DNA of 64,000 nucleotides from Chitinophagaceae bacterium (GTDB lineage Bacteria > Bacteroidota > Bacteroidia > Chitinophagales > Chitinophagaceae). Positions 46,500-59,300 of this stretch are shown piece by piece. The stretch spans positions 53,740 to 117,739 of the forward strand of contig JADBXP010000020.1 in assembly GCA_020403455.1 (NCBI GenBank), in the 5' to 3' direction. Numbering within the stretch: the first letter of the stretch is position 1; every line of letters starts with the position of its first letter. The position numbers and the translations under genes were made by a program. Below the pieces are notes generated by a model. The model searched no databases. It was not told the origin of the DNA and worked only from the letters and a program-made list of their open reading frames with translations.

Positions 46500-46551
46500 A
46501 ATAGCCGGTGAGCTAGATTCATCACAAGCTTTATCTAGTTAGCCGGCTATT
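46500..46551. repeat. Imperfect inverted repeat in the control region
   Basis: AATAGCCGG (46500-46508) and CCGGCTATT (46543-46551) pair, and an inner CTAGAT/ATCTAG stem follows after a 4-base internal loop. It could be a terminator or a leader structure. Confidence 0.5.
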
Positions 46552-46782
46552 CTAATTCAAAGAATAGCTATATGAAAAATATAATAATAGCCATTAACAA
46601 AACGTTGATAACTTTACTTTCTTTTGAGATTGTATCCACAGTTTGTGCCCGGAAGGCGTTAAGTGTTATTATTGTTCCACAACAGTGGATTGTGAGGGGT
46701 GGTAGAGGAAGTTGGAATGGTGAGATAGGCAGGCGGGGAGTGATTTGAATAGTGGGGGGATAGCGCAGGCCGGACGATGAAA

Positions 46783-46812
46783 TTGTCTTTTTATTATTTA
46801 TAATAGGTTTTG
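46783..46812 (+). promoter_or_regulatory. Possible promoter of the giant-gene unit
   Basis: TTG (46783-46785) and TAGGTTTTG (46804-46812, one base longer than consensus) are 18 nt apart, just upstream of the proposed GTG start at 46828. Moderate match. Confidence 0.4.
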
Positions 46813-46827
46813 TCTATCAGATCGAAT

Positions 46828-47337
46828 GTGATCATATCGACTGTTAAAGCACTTTGTGTATCCAATGCGATAGTACTACTACTATGCGCCTGGTTACATT
46901 ATAAGCCCTGCAGCAGCAGACAATCATCCGTTGTCCACAACACGCCCTCTTTTGAGCCAGCCGCCTTACCGGAAACGGCCGGCTTTTGTCCTCTTTCTAC
47001 TCCTTCTTATCAGCTTTTGCTGAATCCGGATGCTGCTATTATGCCTTTAACGGCTGATTTTGGTCACTTAGATAGGGTAATACTGGCTGATCCGCCAGTC
47101 AATTCCTACCAAACCGGCAGGATAGGTATGCACCTGTCAACCGGTCCCCCCTCCGCTGATCCACCATACTATGTACATAGGTATGGAGAGGGAACGATTC
47201 GATTTTCTTTCCAGGCTCCTGTTGCCACTCCTTCTTGCGGAGAGGCTTTTGCCGTTTTCAGCAGCGGTGAATTTTCATTTGAAAGAGGCCCCATTCGATA
47301 TGCGGCAGATTATTCATTCAATACAATCATTGCTTGA
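46828..47337 (+). CDS. Small exported protein upstream of and coupled to the giant repeat protein
   Basis: 169 residues from GTG 46828; TTG 46810 would give 175 but overlaps the promoter. A hydrophobic segment (about 8-22, ending in CAWLHYKPC) is a signal peptide or anchor. The rest is Pro/Ser-rich with no recognised domain; PYYVHRYGEGTIRFSF and GEAFAVFSSGEFSFE suggest beta structure. Its TGA stop overlaps the TTG start of the giant frame (TTGA), so the two are probably translated together. It may be an accessory to secretion or display of the giant protein, which is inference. The absence of an ATG lowers certainty. Confidence 0.5.
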   Translation: MIISTVKALCVSNAIVLLLCAWLHYKPCSSRQSSVVHNTPSFEPAALPETAGFCPLSTPSYQLLLNPDAAIMPLTADFGHLDRVILADPPVNSYQTGRIGMHLSTGPPSADPPYYVHRYGEGTIRFSFQAPVATPSCGEAFAVFSSGEFSFERGPIRYAADYSFNTIIA

Positions 47338-50300
47338 CTAAGCTGACTACCATATCGACAATTTTCAACAACCGGTTGGCAAAAGCTGCAAAGGTGGCTG
47401 TGCTCTTGTTATCTGTACTATTCTTTGCCGTGGGTGCGCAGGCACAGTATACGGGTGGTAATGGTGATGGACATACAACGCTTGAGGGTTCGCAGGATTA
47501 TTCAATTCCTTCAATTGGGGCAAAGGTTGTTACTACTTGCAGCGGAGTTAGTTTCTCTGTTTCTCCTACAGATGGTGTCAATGGTGATATCGTTCCTGCC
47601 AACACAACTTATACATGGTTGGCTCCAACAGGGATTTCTGGTATTGAGGGACTGACAGGAGCTACAAGTGCGGCTTTCTTTTCCGCAACTTTAACGAATA
47701 CTACGAATGCCCCGATCATAGTTACTTATATAGTAACGCCCGCTTCATTATCCGGGACTGGTGCAACTTTTACTGTCACCGTCACGGTCAATCCAACCGC
47801 ATCGGTCAATCCCATCAATCTAACAACCTGCAGTGGTGTTAGCTTTGCTGTCACGCCCTCATCGGGAACGATACCCACCGGCGTATCTTATACCTGGAGT
47901 ACACCGGGCATTACTGCATCGCTTACCGGTGGTGCAACAGGTAGTGGGACTAATATCACCGGACTCCTCACCAATACCTCGGCATCCGTTCAAACAGCTA
48001 CTTATACTGTTACACCCAATCTTACGAACGGATGTACTTCTGCTCCGTTCACATTAACAGTTGCGGTATTCCCGGTAGCATCTATTAATAATGTATCGCT
48101 TACCGTATGCAGTGGACTTAATTTTAACCCCACATTAATTGGAACGATACCTTCTGGTATAAATTATAGTTGGAGCCCCCCCACCATCAATGGAACTTTA
48201 TCAGGTGGTGTAAGTGGGTCTAATGCAAGTGGTTTCAGTGGTTCATTGAACAATACCAGTGGTTCTGTTGCTACCGCTACTTATTTTGTACGTCCAAACT
48301 TGACGAGTGGGTGTTCTTCGAGTGGGTTCACAGTAACAGTCAGTGTTTTACCTATACCTGCCAGTGTAAGTAATGCAGCTCTTACAACTTGTTCAGGGGT
48401 TGTATTTAATTATACACCCACCGGATCTAATATTCCTGCTGGTACCTCTTATAGTTGGGGTGCTCCTACCTATACAGGTACTCTTTCTGGAGGCACAGCA
48501 GGTGGTGGTGGAAGTAGTTTTACCGGAACATTGACCAATACCAGTGATGTAGTTGCCACCGCTACTTATTTTGTAACGCCAAATGTACCGGGTGGTTGTA
48601 CTTCTGCAGGATTTACAGTAACGGTAACTGTTTTCCCAATAGCTTCTATATCAAATTTGACATTCACTGTATGTTCTGGTTTCATTTATAATCAAACCTT
48701 TTCTGGAACAATTCCTGCTGGCACAACTTATACTGTTTTAAACTCCAATCTTTCATCCGGTTTATCAAGTGGTGGGGGTGGGCTTACGACGAATGGATTT
48801 ACTGGAGTACTAAATAATACTTCTAATTCTATTGGCACCGCAACATATTATTTAGTTCCCAATGTTCCCGGGGGCTGTACTTCTGCGGGATTTACGATAA
48901 CGATAAGTGTTTTCCCGGTTGCTAACATAGCAGCTACTTCGCTGACCACTTGCACCGGAGTTCAGTTTAATTTAACTCCAACCGGAACGCCTGTTCCTAT
49001 TGGTACAACGTATTCATGGGGTACTCCCAATATGACTTCCGGCGTGACCAATGGAGTGGGTGCATCTAACGCAAGCAGTTTCAGTGGTACATTAACCAAT
49101 TCAAGTAATTCAGTTGGTACCGCTACTTACTTTGTTATACCGAATGTTCCGGGTAGTTGTAGTTCTAACGGATTCACTGTAACAGTGAGTGTAATTCCGG
49201 TGGCTATTGCTAATGAGATAAATTTGACTACCTGCACAGGAGTGCCTTTTAGTTTCAGTCCTGTTGGAACTATTCCTTCGGGTACTGCTTATAGCTGGAG
49301 TGCACCTACGGGTGGTGCAAGTGGTGAATCAGCTGCATCCAACCAGTCCAACTTCAATGGTACTTTAACCAACACTACGAATGCAGTTGTTACAGGTACT
49401 TATTTTATTAGACCTACTTCCAGCGGATGTGCCGGACCCGGTTTCACTGCTACTGTGTCTGTATTTCCTTCTGCTGCAATCAACAGCATAAGTATCACTA
49501 CGTGTAGCGGAATATCTTTCACGCCGTCATTGTCGGGAAGGATACCTGATAATACTTCATATTCTTGGAGTCTACCTACGGGGACTTCCAATTTAAATGG
49601 CTTAGCTGGTGCGACAAATGCGACTAGTTTCAGTGGAACTTTGACCAACACGTCAAATGCCACAAGGACTGCTACTTATTTTGTTACGCCGAATGTAACC
49701 GGAAATTGTACTTCTGCGGTATTCTCGGTATTTGTAACTGTATTCCCGAGTGTATCTGTTAATGATATAGCATTTACTACCTGTAGTGGTGTACCTTTTG
49801 CATTTACGCCGGTGAGCGGAACGATACCTGCTTCTACTACTTATAGTTGGACAGCACCCTCTTTGTCAGGTACTGTTGGTGGAACTACAGGTTCTGGTAA
49901 CGGAACGAATATATTCGGTAATCTGACCAATACATCCTCTACTATTTCTACGGCTACTTACACGGTTACGCCTAATCCGGGAGCAGGTTGTGCCAATGGC
50001 GCTACCTTTACTGTAACAGTAACTGTTCTTCCACTGGCTCGCATCAATGGAATCACTCAGGTGATCTGTAGTGATGGAAGCATCAACGTAGATCCGGTTA
50101 CGATTGCAGGTAATATTATACCAGCAGGAACCCGATATACCTGGACATCCCCCGTTGCTGATCCTCCAGGTTCTATGTTGTCTTCCACAGCTTTGATCAA
50201 CCAACTCACGGTTACAGCAACGCTGACGAATCAGACCAATTCAGTTGCTACTGCTACTTATACTATTACACCTGTATTGACCAACGGCTGTACCAACAGT

Positions 50301-53300
50301 GCCAACTTTACGATTGTTGTAACGGTAAATCCGAAAGTTACCATTGCAAGCGCACTTACTACCACGATTTGTGCAGGTGCTACCTTTACTGTTAGTCCTA
50401 CCAATGGCGGTGGTAACATAGTTCCTGCCAACACAACGTATACCTGGACGACCGCCAATTCCCCAGCCGGCTTAACCATCACTACAACAGGTGCCGGCAA
50501 TGCCATTACAGGAACCATCAGCAGTACCAGCGCTGTTCCTTTATCGGCCAGTTTCAATGTAATTCCGACACCTCCAACCGGACAATGTGGAAGTGCTGCC
50601 TTTAGTGTGATTGTAACGGTGAATCCGACTGCGAATATCAATCAGATATTTACTACGACCTGTAGTGGCATTCCAGTAGTCATTACCCCTGTAGATGTTA
50701 CGAATGGGATTGTTCCAGCTAATACTCGATATAACTGGACGGTTTCAACTGTAGCTGGATTAAGTCCATTGAATGGTTCAGGTGCTAATACCCTATCTTT
50801 TAGTGCAACCATTAATAATACAACCAATGCCCCTTTAACGGCAACGTATACAGTAACACCTACTTCACCACAGGGTAATTGTGTGGGATCTCCTTTTAGT
50901 ATTACTATTACAGTAAACCCAATAGCTAGGATTACTGGCATTACTGCAGTGGTTTGTAGTGAAGGAGGGTTCACTGTAGATCCAACAAGTTTTGCCAATA
51001 CAATACCAACTGGAACAATTTATAGTTGGTCGGTACCTGCATCCACGGGAAGTTTAACATGGTCGGCTCCTCCAGCACCTCAATCTACCATTGTGGGAAC
51101 ATTGAGTAGTACTTCCAATGCAGTAGCTACTGCCACTTACACAGTTACCCCGATATTATTAAATGGATGTACCAACAGCGTCAACTTTACGGTTGTTGTC
51201 ACTGTTAATCCACGTCCTTACATCAATGCCATGACGGCGGTATTCTGTGAGGGAGTTGGCTTTACCGTAACTCCTGCTGTTGGTGCACCCGGCATCAATG
51301 GTATTGTTCCTGCCAATACAATATTTAATTGGGATGCCCCAAATGTTTCAGTGGGTTTAACTGGTGGTGCTGCTTTCTCAGGTACAGGCGTTATAACTGG
51401 AAATTTAAATAACACGACCAGCACCCAGCAAACTGCTGTTTATACTATTACTCCAACAGCACCGGCACCCGGTAGTTGTGCTGGAACACCATTTACATTA
51501 ACAGTTACTATCAATCCGAGCGCAGCCATTAGCACATTGTTTACCACCGTTTGTAGTGGATTAACTTTCCGTATAACACCAACTGATGGTACAGATGGTC
51601 AGGTGCCAACAGGAGCATCCGGAACTACTACCTATACCTGGTCAGCCCCTTCGGCTACCAGCATTGTAGGTGCAGTTGCTCAATCACCCACTGGTGTCTC
51701 TGACATATTCGGAACACTTACCAACCAGACCAATATTCCACGAACGATTACATACTTTGTTACACCCAGAACTTCTTTTACTACAGGACCAAATTGTGTA
51801 GGATCTGTATTTAGTGTAGTGGTTACGGTAAATCCCATTGTTAGTATAACAGGTATTACTCAAGTAGTATGTAGTGAGGGTTCGATTAGTTTCAGTCCGA
51901 CCAACATCACGCATGGTATAGTTCCTGATGGAACCACTTATGAATTGATTTCTGCATCGGGTTCTAACCCTGCCGTAACGTGGACATCTTTTGCTAGCGG
52001 AAGTGCATTGATTACCGGGACTTTCTCCAATACGTCTAATACTGCTCATTCAGTTACATTCAATGTTAGACCCATATTGGCAAATACATGTAGCAATAGC
52101 AACAACTTCACAGTAGTCATTACGGTTAACCCCCGACCGACTATTACCAATATGACCACTGTCACTTGTGATGGGGTTACTTTCCAGCTAACACCTATAG
52201 AGGGAACCAATGGTGTAGTTCCCGCCAATACGCTTTATAGATGGTTAGATCTGCCAACATATACCTTCGGATTATCCGGGGGTGTAACAGTGTCTTCTTC
52301 ATCCAATATCAATGGTCGACTTTTCAACAGTACCAATACCATTCAAACTGCTACTTACCAGGTAGTACCAAGAACACAGGGTGGAAATTGTATTGGTGCC
52401 TCATTCACTGTTGAGGTAGGGGTTTTACCGAATGCAGAAATTGGCACCTTATCTCAAACGGTCTGCAGTGGTGTGCCGTTCAATATCACACCTACTGAAC
52501 CAGGTGATGGTGTTATACCTGCTAATACAACTTATAGCTGGACACAGTTACCTACAGGTATTGCCATCTCAGGCGGTGTAGTCGCATCAAATGTTAGCAG
52601 TATATATGGAACATTAATTAGTGTTTCAGCAATAGTTCGTTCAGCTACTTTTAGTGTTACTCCCACTTCACCGGGTGGATGTAATGGATCTGCTTTCAGT
52701 GTAGTGATAAACGTTCGACCATTTGCTTATATCAATGCAATGACCCGCATTTTCTGTGATGGGGTTCCTTTTACTATTACTCCTACACATCAGGTAGATG
52801 GAGTTATTGCACAGAATACTAGTTTCAATTGGACGGTTCTGGATGCGGGTGGACTATCCGGTGTAAATGCCGGCTCTGGTACTTCATTGACTGCTACCCT
52901 CTCAAATCCGGGGGCTACCCAACGAACAGCAGTTTATCAATTCACCCCCGTAGTTCCAAACTGCGGAAATGGCCTTCCTTTTACGGTGACAGTTACCATA
53001 AACCCCAATGCGGAGATTGTTCCTTTCACGACTACCATTTGTGCCGGACTTACTTTCTCGGTTACGCCTACTGCTAGCAATGTGGTTCCGACAGGAACGA
53101 CTTATGCCTGGAGTGCTCCTACAGTTAATGGATTTAGTGGTGGAGCGGCTGCCAGTGGTCAAAATACCATTACAGGCAATCTGTTAAATTCTACCAATGA
53201 GGAAAGGACAGCAACTTATAATGTTACACCAACATCACCAGGTGGTTGTTCAGGTGCGCAATTTAGTGTTACTGTTACCTTGCTGCCAATAGCTAGGGTT

Positions 53301-56300
53301 ACCAACATGACTGCAGTAATCTGTAGTGAAAATACCTTTACAGTAACACCTACTACTGGTGTGGGTATAAATCTTATTCCGGTTGGCACCAGCTTCACTT
53401 GGGGCGCTCCGGTATCTACCGGTAGTCTTACTTGGTCAGCTGCACCTTTGAGTGCCACTTCAGTATTTGGAACCATTTCCAGCACTTCGAACACTGTTCA
53501 AACAGCTACTTATCTGGTAAATTCAAACTTGGTAAATGGATGTTTAAATAGTTCTAATTTTTCTGTTACGGTTACTGTAAATCCAAGGCCATATATCAAT
53601 GCAATGACGGCTGTATCCTGTGAGGGGGTAACCTTTTCAATTACTCCGGCAGTAGGTCAACCTGGTGTAAATGGTATTGTTCCTCTCAATACGTTTTACA
53701 GTTGGTCGGCACCAGAGGTTACAGGAAGTATGTCTGGTGGTGTAGCATTTTCTAGGACTGGAAGTATAACTGGTAATCTAAGTAATCCAACCAGTACCCA
53801 GCAAACTGCTGTATATACAGTAACACCTACTGCACCTGCTCCGGGAAGTTGTTCGGGAACACCATTTACAATAACGGTAACCATCAATCCGAATGCTGCC
53901 ATTAACACTTTATCTACTACTGTTTGTAATGGATTAACATTCCGGATCACTCCTACGGATGTTCAGGATGGTCAGGTGCCAACCGGTTCATCGGGAACAA
54001 CAACTTATCAATGGACTGCCCCGACTGCAACCAGCATAACCGGAACAGCAGGCCAATCAGGCGTTCCTAACATTTTTGGAACCTTGACGAATACTTCTAA
54101 CATTGTTCGCTCAATCACTTATTTTGTTACTCCTACTACTATTTATCCATTAGGTGGTTCTGCTTGCACCGGTGCAGTATTTAGTGTGGTGGTTACGGTA
54201 AATCCTTCAGCCGTTATCAATTCGATGACGGCGGTGGCTTGTACCGGAACAACTTTCAGTGCCACCCCAACAAATGGTATAAATGGAATAGTGCCTTTCG
54301 GAACTTTATATACTTGGTCAGAACCTAATCCTGTTACCAATATTTCAGGGTTAGCTTCCGGCACCGCTTTAAGTAATATCAATGGAACCTTAACGAATAG
54401 TTCTAATGCTCCTATAACAGTAACTTATTTAATTACGCCTAACTCTCCTCTTTGCGGAAATAATGCGCAGTTCTCATTGGTGGCAACCATAATTCCAACT
54501 CCGGTAATCGGCTTTACTTCTACTACAGTTTGCGGATTGGTACCCTTTACATTCACTCCCACGAATGGCGCTGGAAATACAGTTCCGGTGGGTACTACTT
54601 ATTATTGGTCAGGAGTTACTGGAACTGGTTTCTCTATAATTAATGGTGCTTCCCAAGTATCACCAGGTACTACCAGTATTTATGGCACCCTTAGAAATAC
54701 TACCAATCAACTGGTAACCGCTACTATTCTGGCTACTCCGAGATACTCATATACTAGTCCAACTTCCGGTTTCTGTGAGGGTAATCCATTTAGCTTAACA
54801 ATCAACCTGAATCCAGCAGCCCAGATCAATCCATTTACTGCTGTTATATGTTCCGGCGAAACTTTTGAGTATTCTCCGACCAATAACAACAATGGAATTG
54901 TACCCATAGGAACTACCTATGCTTGGGGGTTGCCGGTAACTAATACAACATTTACAGGAGTTGTAACAGGCAGTGGTGCAGCTAGCTTCTCCGGTACATT
55001 GACCAGTCCGGTTAATATCCAAAGAACCGCCACTTATACCATCACTCCAACTTCTGCTGGCTGTTTGGGAACTGCCTTCACCGCTGTTATCACTGTTAAT
55101 CCACGTGCGGTGATCAATGCCATGACAGCAGTTACTTGTAGTGGAACGCCATTCATTGTTACACCAACTGATGTTACCAACGGTATCGTACCTGCAAACA
55201 CAACTTATGCGTGGACGGCTGTACCAACCGTAACCGGTGGAATAACTGGTGGACAAACGAGAACAAATCAGTCCAATCTGAATGGTTTATTGGATAACCC
55301 AACCAATACTATTCAGACAGCGGTGTATATAGTTACACCTACTGTTCCTACAAATTGTGGAGCAGGTAATTCATTTACACTTACTGTAACAGTTAATCCT
55401 ACTGCTTCCATCAATAACTTCACCCGGGTAGTTTGTAACGGTGAGCCATTTATGGTATCACCCACTACTGCTGATGGGAGATTGCCCGATAATACTACTT
55501 ACTCATGGTCAGTATCCGTTACCAATAGTGCTATTACCGGACTGGCGAGTGCCAGCAATATGAGTTATATCTCGGGAACACCGATAAATATCAGCAACCA
55601 GATTCAAACTGCCACTTATACGGTAACACCCCGATCTCCATTGGGTTCTTGTAATGGTGCGGTATTTACCATCACGGTTACAGTGAATCCTTCTGCTGTT
55701 ATCAACAGCATGACGGCAGTTGCTTGTTCCGGCTTGCCATTTATGGCTACACCAACCACCGGGTCTAATGGTATTGTGCCTGATAATACAATTTATCGCT
55801 GGAGTGCTCCTTTAGCAGCTGCTTATCCGGGAATTGTAGCGTCTGGGTTAGTTTCAGGTACTAGTAGAACCAATATTTCTGGAACATTGGTTAATACCAC
55901 GAATGCATCTATTACTGTTACCTATTTCATTACTCCTACTTCACCTTTGTGTGGTGATGATGCTGTATTCTCTTTGGTAGCTACAATTGCACCCGTACCG
56001 GCGATTAGTTCTACCACCATTTCTACTTGTGCCTTAGTAACTTTTGCGACAACTCCTACCAATGGTAGCTACAATGGTACAGCTGGTAACATTGTTCCTT
56101 CCACGACTCTATATTCATGGACAGCAAGTGGAGCTAATATTTTAGGATTGACCTCTGTGAATAACAGTTCTAACATCAGCGGCACACTTACGAATCAGGT
56201 AAATACACCATTAACTGCAACCTATTTTGTAACACCTTCTGCTAGTTATTCATCCCCAATTGCTGGAAGTTGTCCGGGTTCGCCATTTACTTTGACCGTA

Positions 56301-59300
56301 TCGCTCAATCCTGCAGCTCAAATCACACCACTGAGTCAGACCATTTGTACCGGATCATTTTTTGAAATTTCGCCCGTAAATAACAATTCAAATATCATTG
56401 TTCCGGCCAACACCACGTATAGCTGGTCTGCTCCTTCTGTTCCGATAGGTGTAATTGCAGTAACCAGTGGTTTAACCGGGGCAAATGCAGTTGCAATATC
56501 AGGAACATTATCTCACACAAATTTTAACATACTCTCGGCCATTTATTCAATTACCCCAAGGTCAGCTTTAGGTAATTGTCAGGGTACAACTTTAACGGTG
56601 ACTGTATTTGTGAATCCAAGGGCTGTTGTCAACAACGTATCACTTTCGGTATGTAGTGGAGTGGTATTTACCTTCACACCTTCCAATGGGGGTGGAAATA
56701 TAGTACCTTCTAATATTCAATACAGATGGCTGAGTTTACCTTCTTTTACAGGAACTGTAACGGGCGGAGCAACGGCCACAGCTAGAACAAACATTACCGG
56801 ACAGCTATTCAACCAAACCAATGCTGTACAAACAGTTACGTATTTGGTAACGCCCAGCACTCCCGGAATATGTGGTGACGGTAATCCATTTACGGTTACT
56901 GTTACACTTCATCCTACACCTGTTATCAGTGCTATTACCACGGTAGTTTGTCATGGTCTCGGCTTTACCATTTCTCCAACATCTGCCAATGGTATCGTTC
57001 CTAATGGTACAACCTATTCCTGGCCATTACCAATAGCTACCGGTGGTGTTACAGGTGCTGGTGCAGGAACCAACCTTACCTTTATTTCGGCCACAGCGTT
57101 GTCGAATCCTACGAATAGCCAACAGTCTGTCACTTATACAATCACGCCAAGAGCACCAGTCACAGGATGCCAGGGTACGCCATTTGCGCTTACTGTGACT
57201 GTTAATCCAAATGCAAGAATCAATACATTTACACTTACTACTTGCTCCGGAGTTCAGTTTCAGGTAAGTCCTGTAAATGGATTTAATGGAAACATTGTAC
57301 CGATTGGTACTACTTATAGATGGACACTTCCTGCTGTATCTGCTTCAGTTACGGGAGGAGAATCTTCTACCAACCCTCAGAGTTTCTTCTCAGGTAGGCT
57401 TGTTAACCTAACGAATGCAGCGGAAACGGCTACCTATACTGTAACTCCAATTGCGCCACTTTGTTCCAACAGTAATTCATTCACCGTTGTTGTGTTTGTT
57501 GATCGCGGATTAGCCATCAATACCATGTTTACCACTGTCTGCAGTGGGGTGCCGTTCAGATTGACTCCTACCGATCCTTTGAATGGGTTTGTGTTGCCTG
57601 AAACTACTTATAATTGGAGTGCTCCTACTGGCACTGGCTTTAGTGGCGGACAGGCTTATGCAATGTCCTCTACCAACATTTTTGGTACTTTAACCAACGA
57701 CACCAATGGTAATGTGACTGCCACTTACGATGTTTCTGCTAGTACAGTCAATTGTGGACCGGTTGGAATGTTTTCTGTTGTTGTAACCTTGCGACCAATT
57801 GCAACCATCAATCCTATTACTGTCACTACTTGTAGTGGTACCCCATTCCAGGTAAGTCCGGCCAATGGTGTCAACGGCAATATAGTTCCGATGAGTACGA
57901 CTTATTCATGGGGTTTACCAACTGTTAGTCCCGGTCTTTCAGCCGGAGCAATCGGTACTAACCTTACGTTCATAAGTGGTACGCTTGCCAATACAACCAA
58001 TACTGCACGAACTGCTGTTTATTTAGTAATACCTTCAACAATCAATTGTGGTGCCAACAATCCATTCACGGTTACTGTCACTGTCGATCCAGGTGCCAGT
58101 ATAACTAACATGACTGCAGTAGTTTGTACAGGGTCCGGATTCACAGTTACTCCTACCAATGGGGTGAATGGTATTGTACCAGATGGAACAACCTTTACCT
58201 GGAATCCACCCATTGTAACCGGTGGCATGATCGGTGGTCAAAGTGGAACTGATGCCGTCAATATTACCAATGCCGCATTAACCCATTCCGCCAGCACAAC
58301 TCAGTACGCTACATATACCATCATACCCAATACTTTAGTTTGTAGCGGGGCTGCCCCATTTGTACTTACCGTTACGGTTAATCCAGTAGCCAACATTAGT
58401 CCCATGACAACCGTTGCCTGCGGTTTGTTGACATTTACTGTAACACCAACCGATGGAATCAACGGAACAGTACCGGCGAGTACGCAGTATACTTGGACTG
58501 CACCATCAGGTTCCGGATTTACCGGCGGAGCGGCTCAACCTTCCCCGCAAAACAATATAAGAGGTACACTGACAAATACCACTGCATCTGTTACTTCTGC
58601 TGTATATTCCGTGAGTACAGCTGCAGGTGCCTGTGCTTCTACCTTTACTTTAACGGTGACATTGAATCCTGCTCCACAACCATTCAGCTTCACTACTCCT
58701 ATTTGTACGCAGGCGACCTTTAATGTGACACCTGGCTCGGGCATCATACCTGCTGGTACCCAGTATACATGGGTATTACCTACGATGTCTTCCAGCGTAA
58801 CCGGTGGGGATTCTCAATCTACACGTGTAAGTTCCATTACAGGAACGCTTATCAACAATACAGCCCAGGCAAGAACAGCGGTGTATTCTGTTACCCCCTA
58901 TTCCGGTTCTTGTACAGGAGTACCTTTCAGCTTGACTGTGACGGTAGATCCCAGGCCGGTAATGAATTCCTTTACTACTACTGTTAGGTGTAGTGGTGTC
59001 TTCTTTAGTGTAACACCCACCAGTGGTTCAGTGGTACCCGTAGGAACCACTTTCTCATGGCCTGCTCCTATTGGAACAAATAATGCCATCACAAACACAC
59101 AATCACAAGCAGCGCCCGGCACGCTCAATATTTATGGTACGCTGATTAATACAACCAATGTTCAGCAAACAGCTACCTATAGTGTTACACCATCATTTGG
59201 AACCTGTATTGGTAATACGTTTGCCTTCAGTGTGCCCATCAATCCGACTCCTTCTATCAACAATTTTACAAGAGTTGAATGTTCTGGAACCCTAGTGCAG

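Larger units (their letters stand above)
46279..46782. other. AT-rich intergenic control region between histidine kinase and giant-gene unit
   Basis: About 500 bases with no credible gene. A 58-codon frame at 46572-46748 was seen but looks unlike protein. It contains a 16-bp palindrome (46362-46377), repeated TAGCTATAT words at 46363-46379 and 46566-46573, a TATTTTTG -7-like element at 46441-46448, and an imperfect hairpin (46500-46551). Confidence 0.5.

Noticed and set aside
46572..46748. 58-codon frame starting MKNIIIAINKTLITLL
   Set aside because: It starts like a signal peptide but continues with sequence unlike any protein; no promoter or conservation can be shown.
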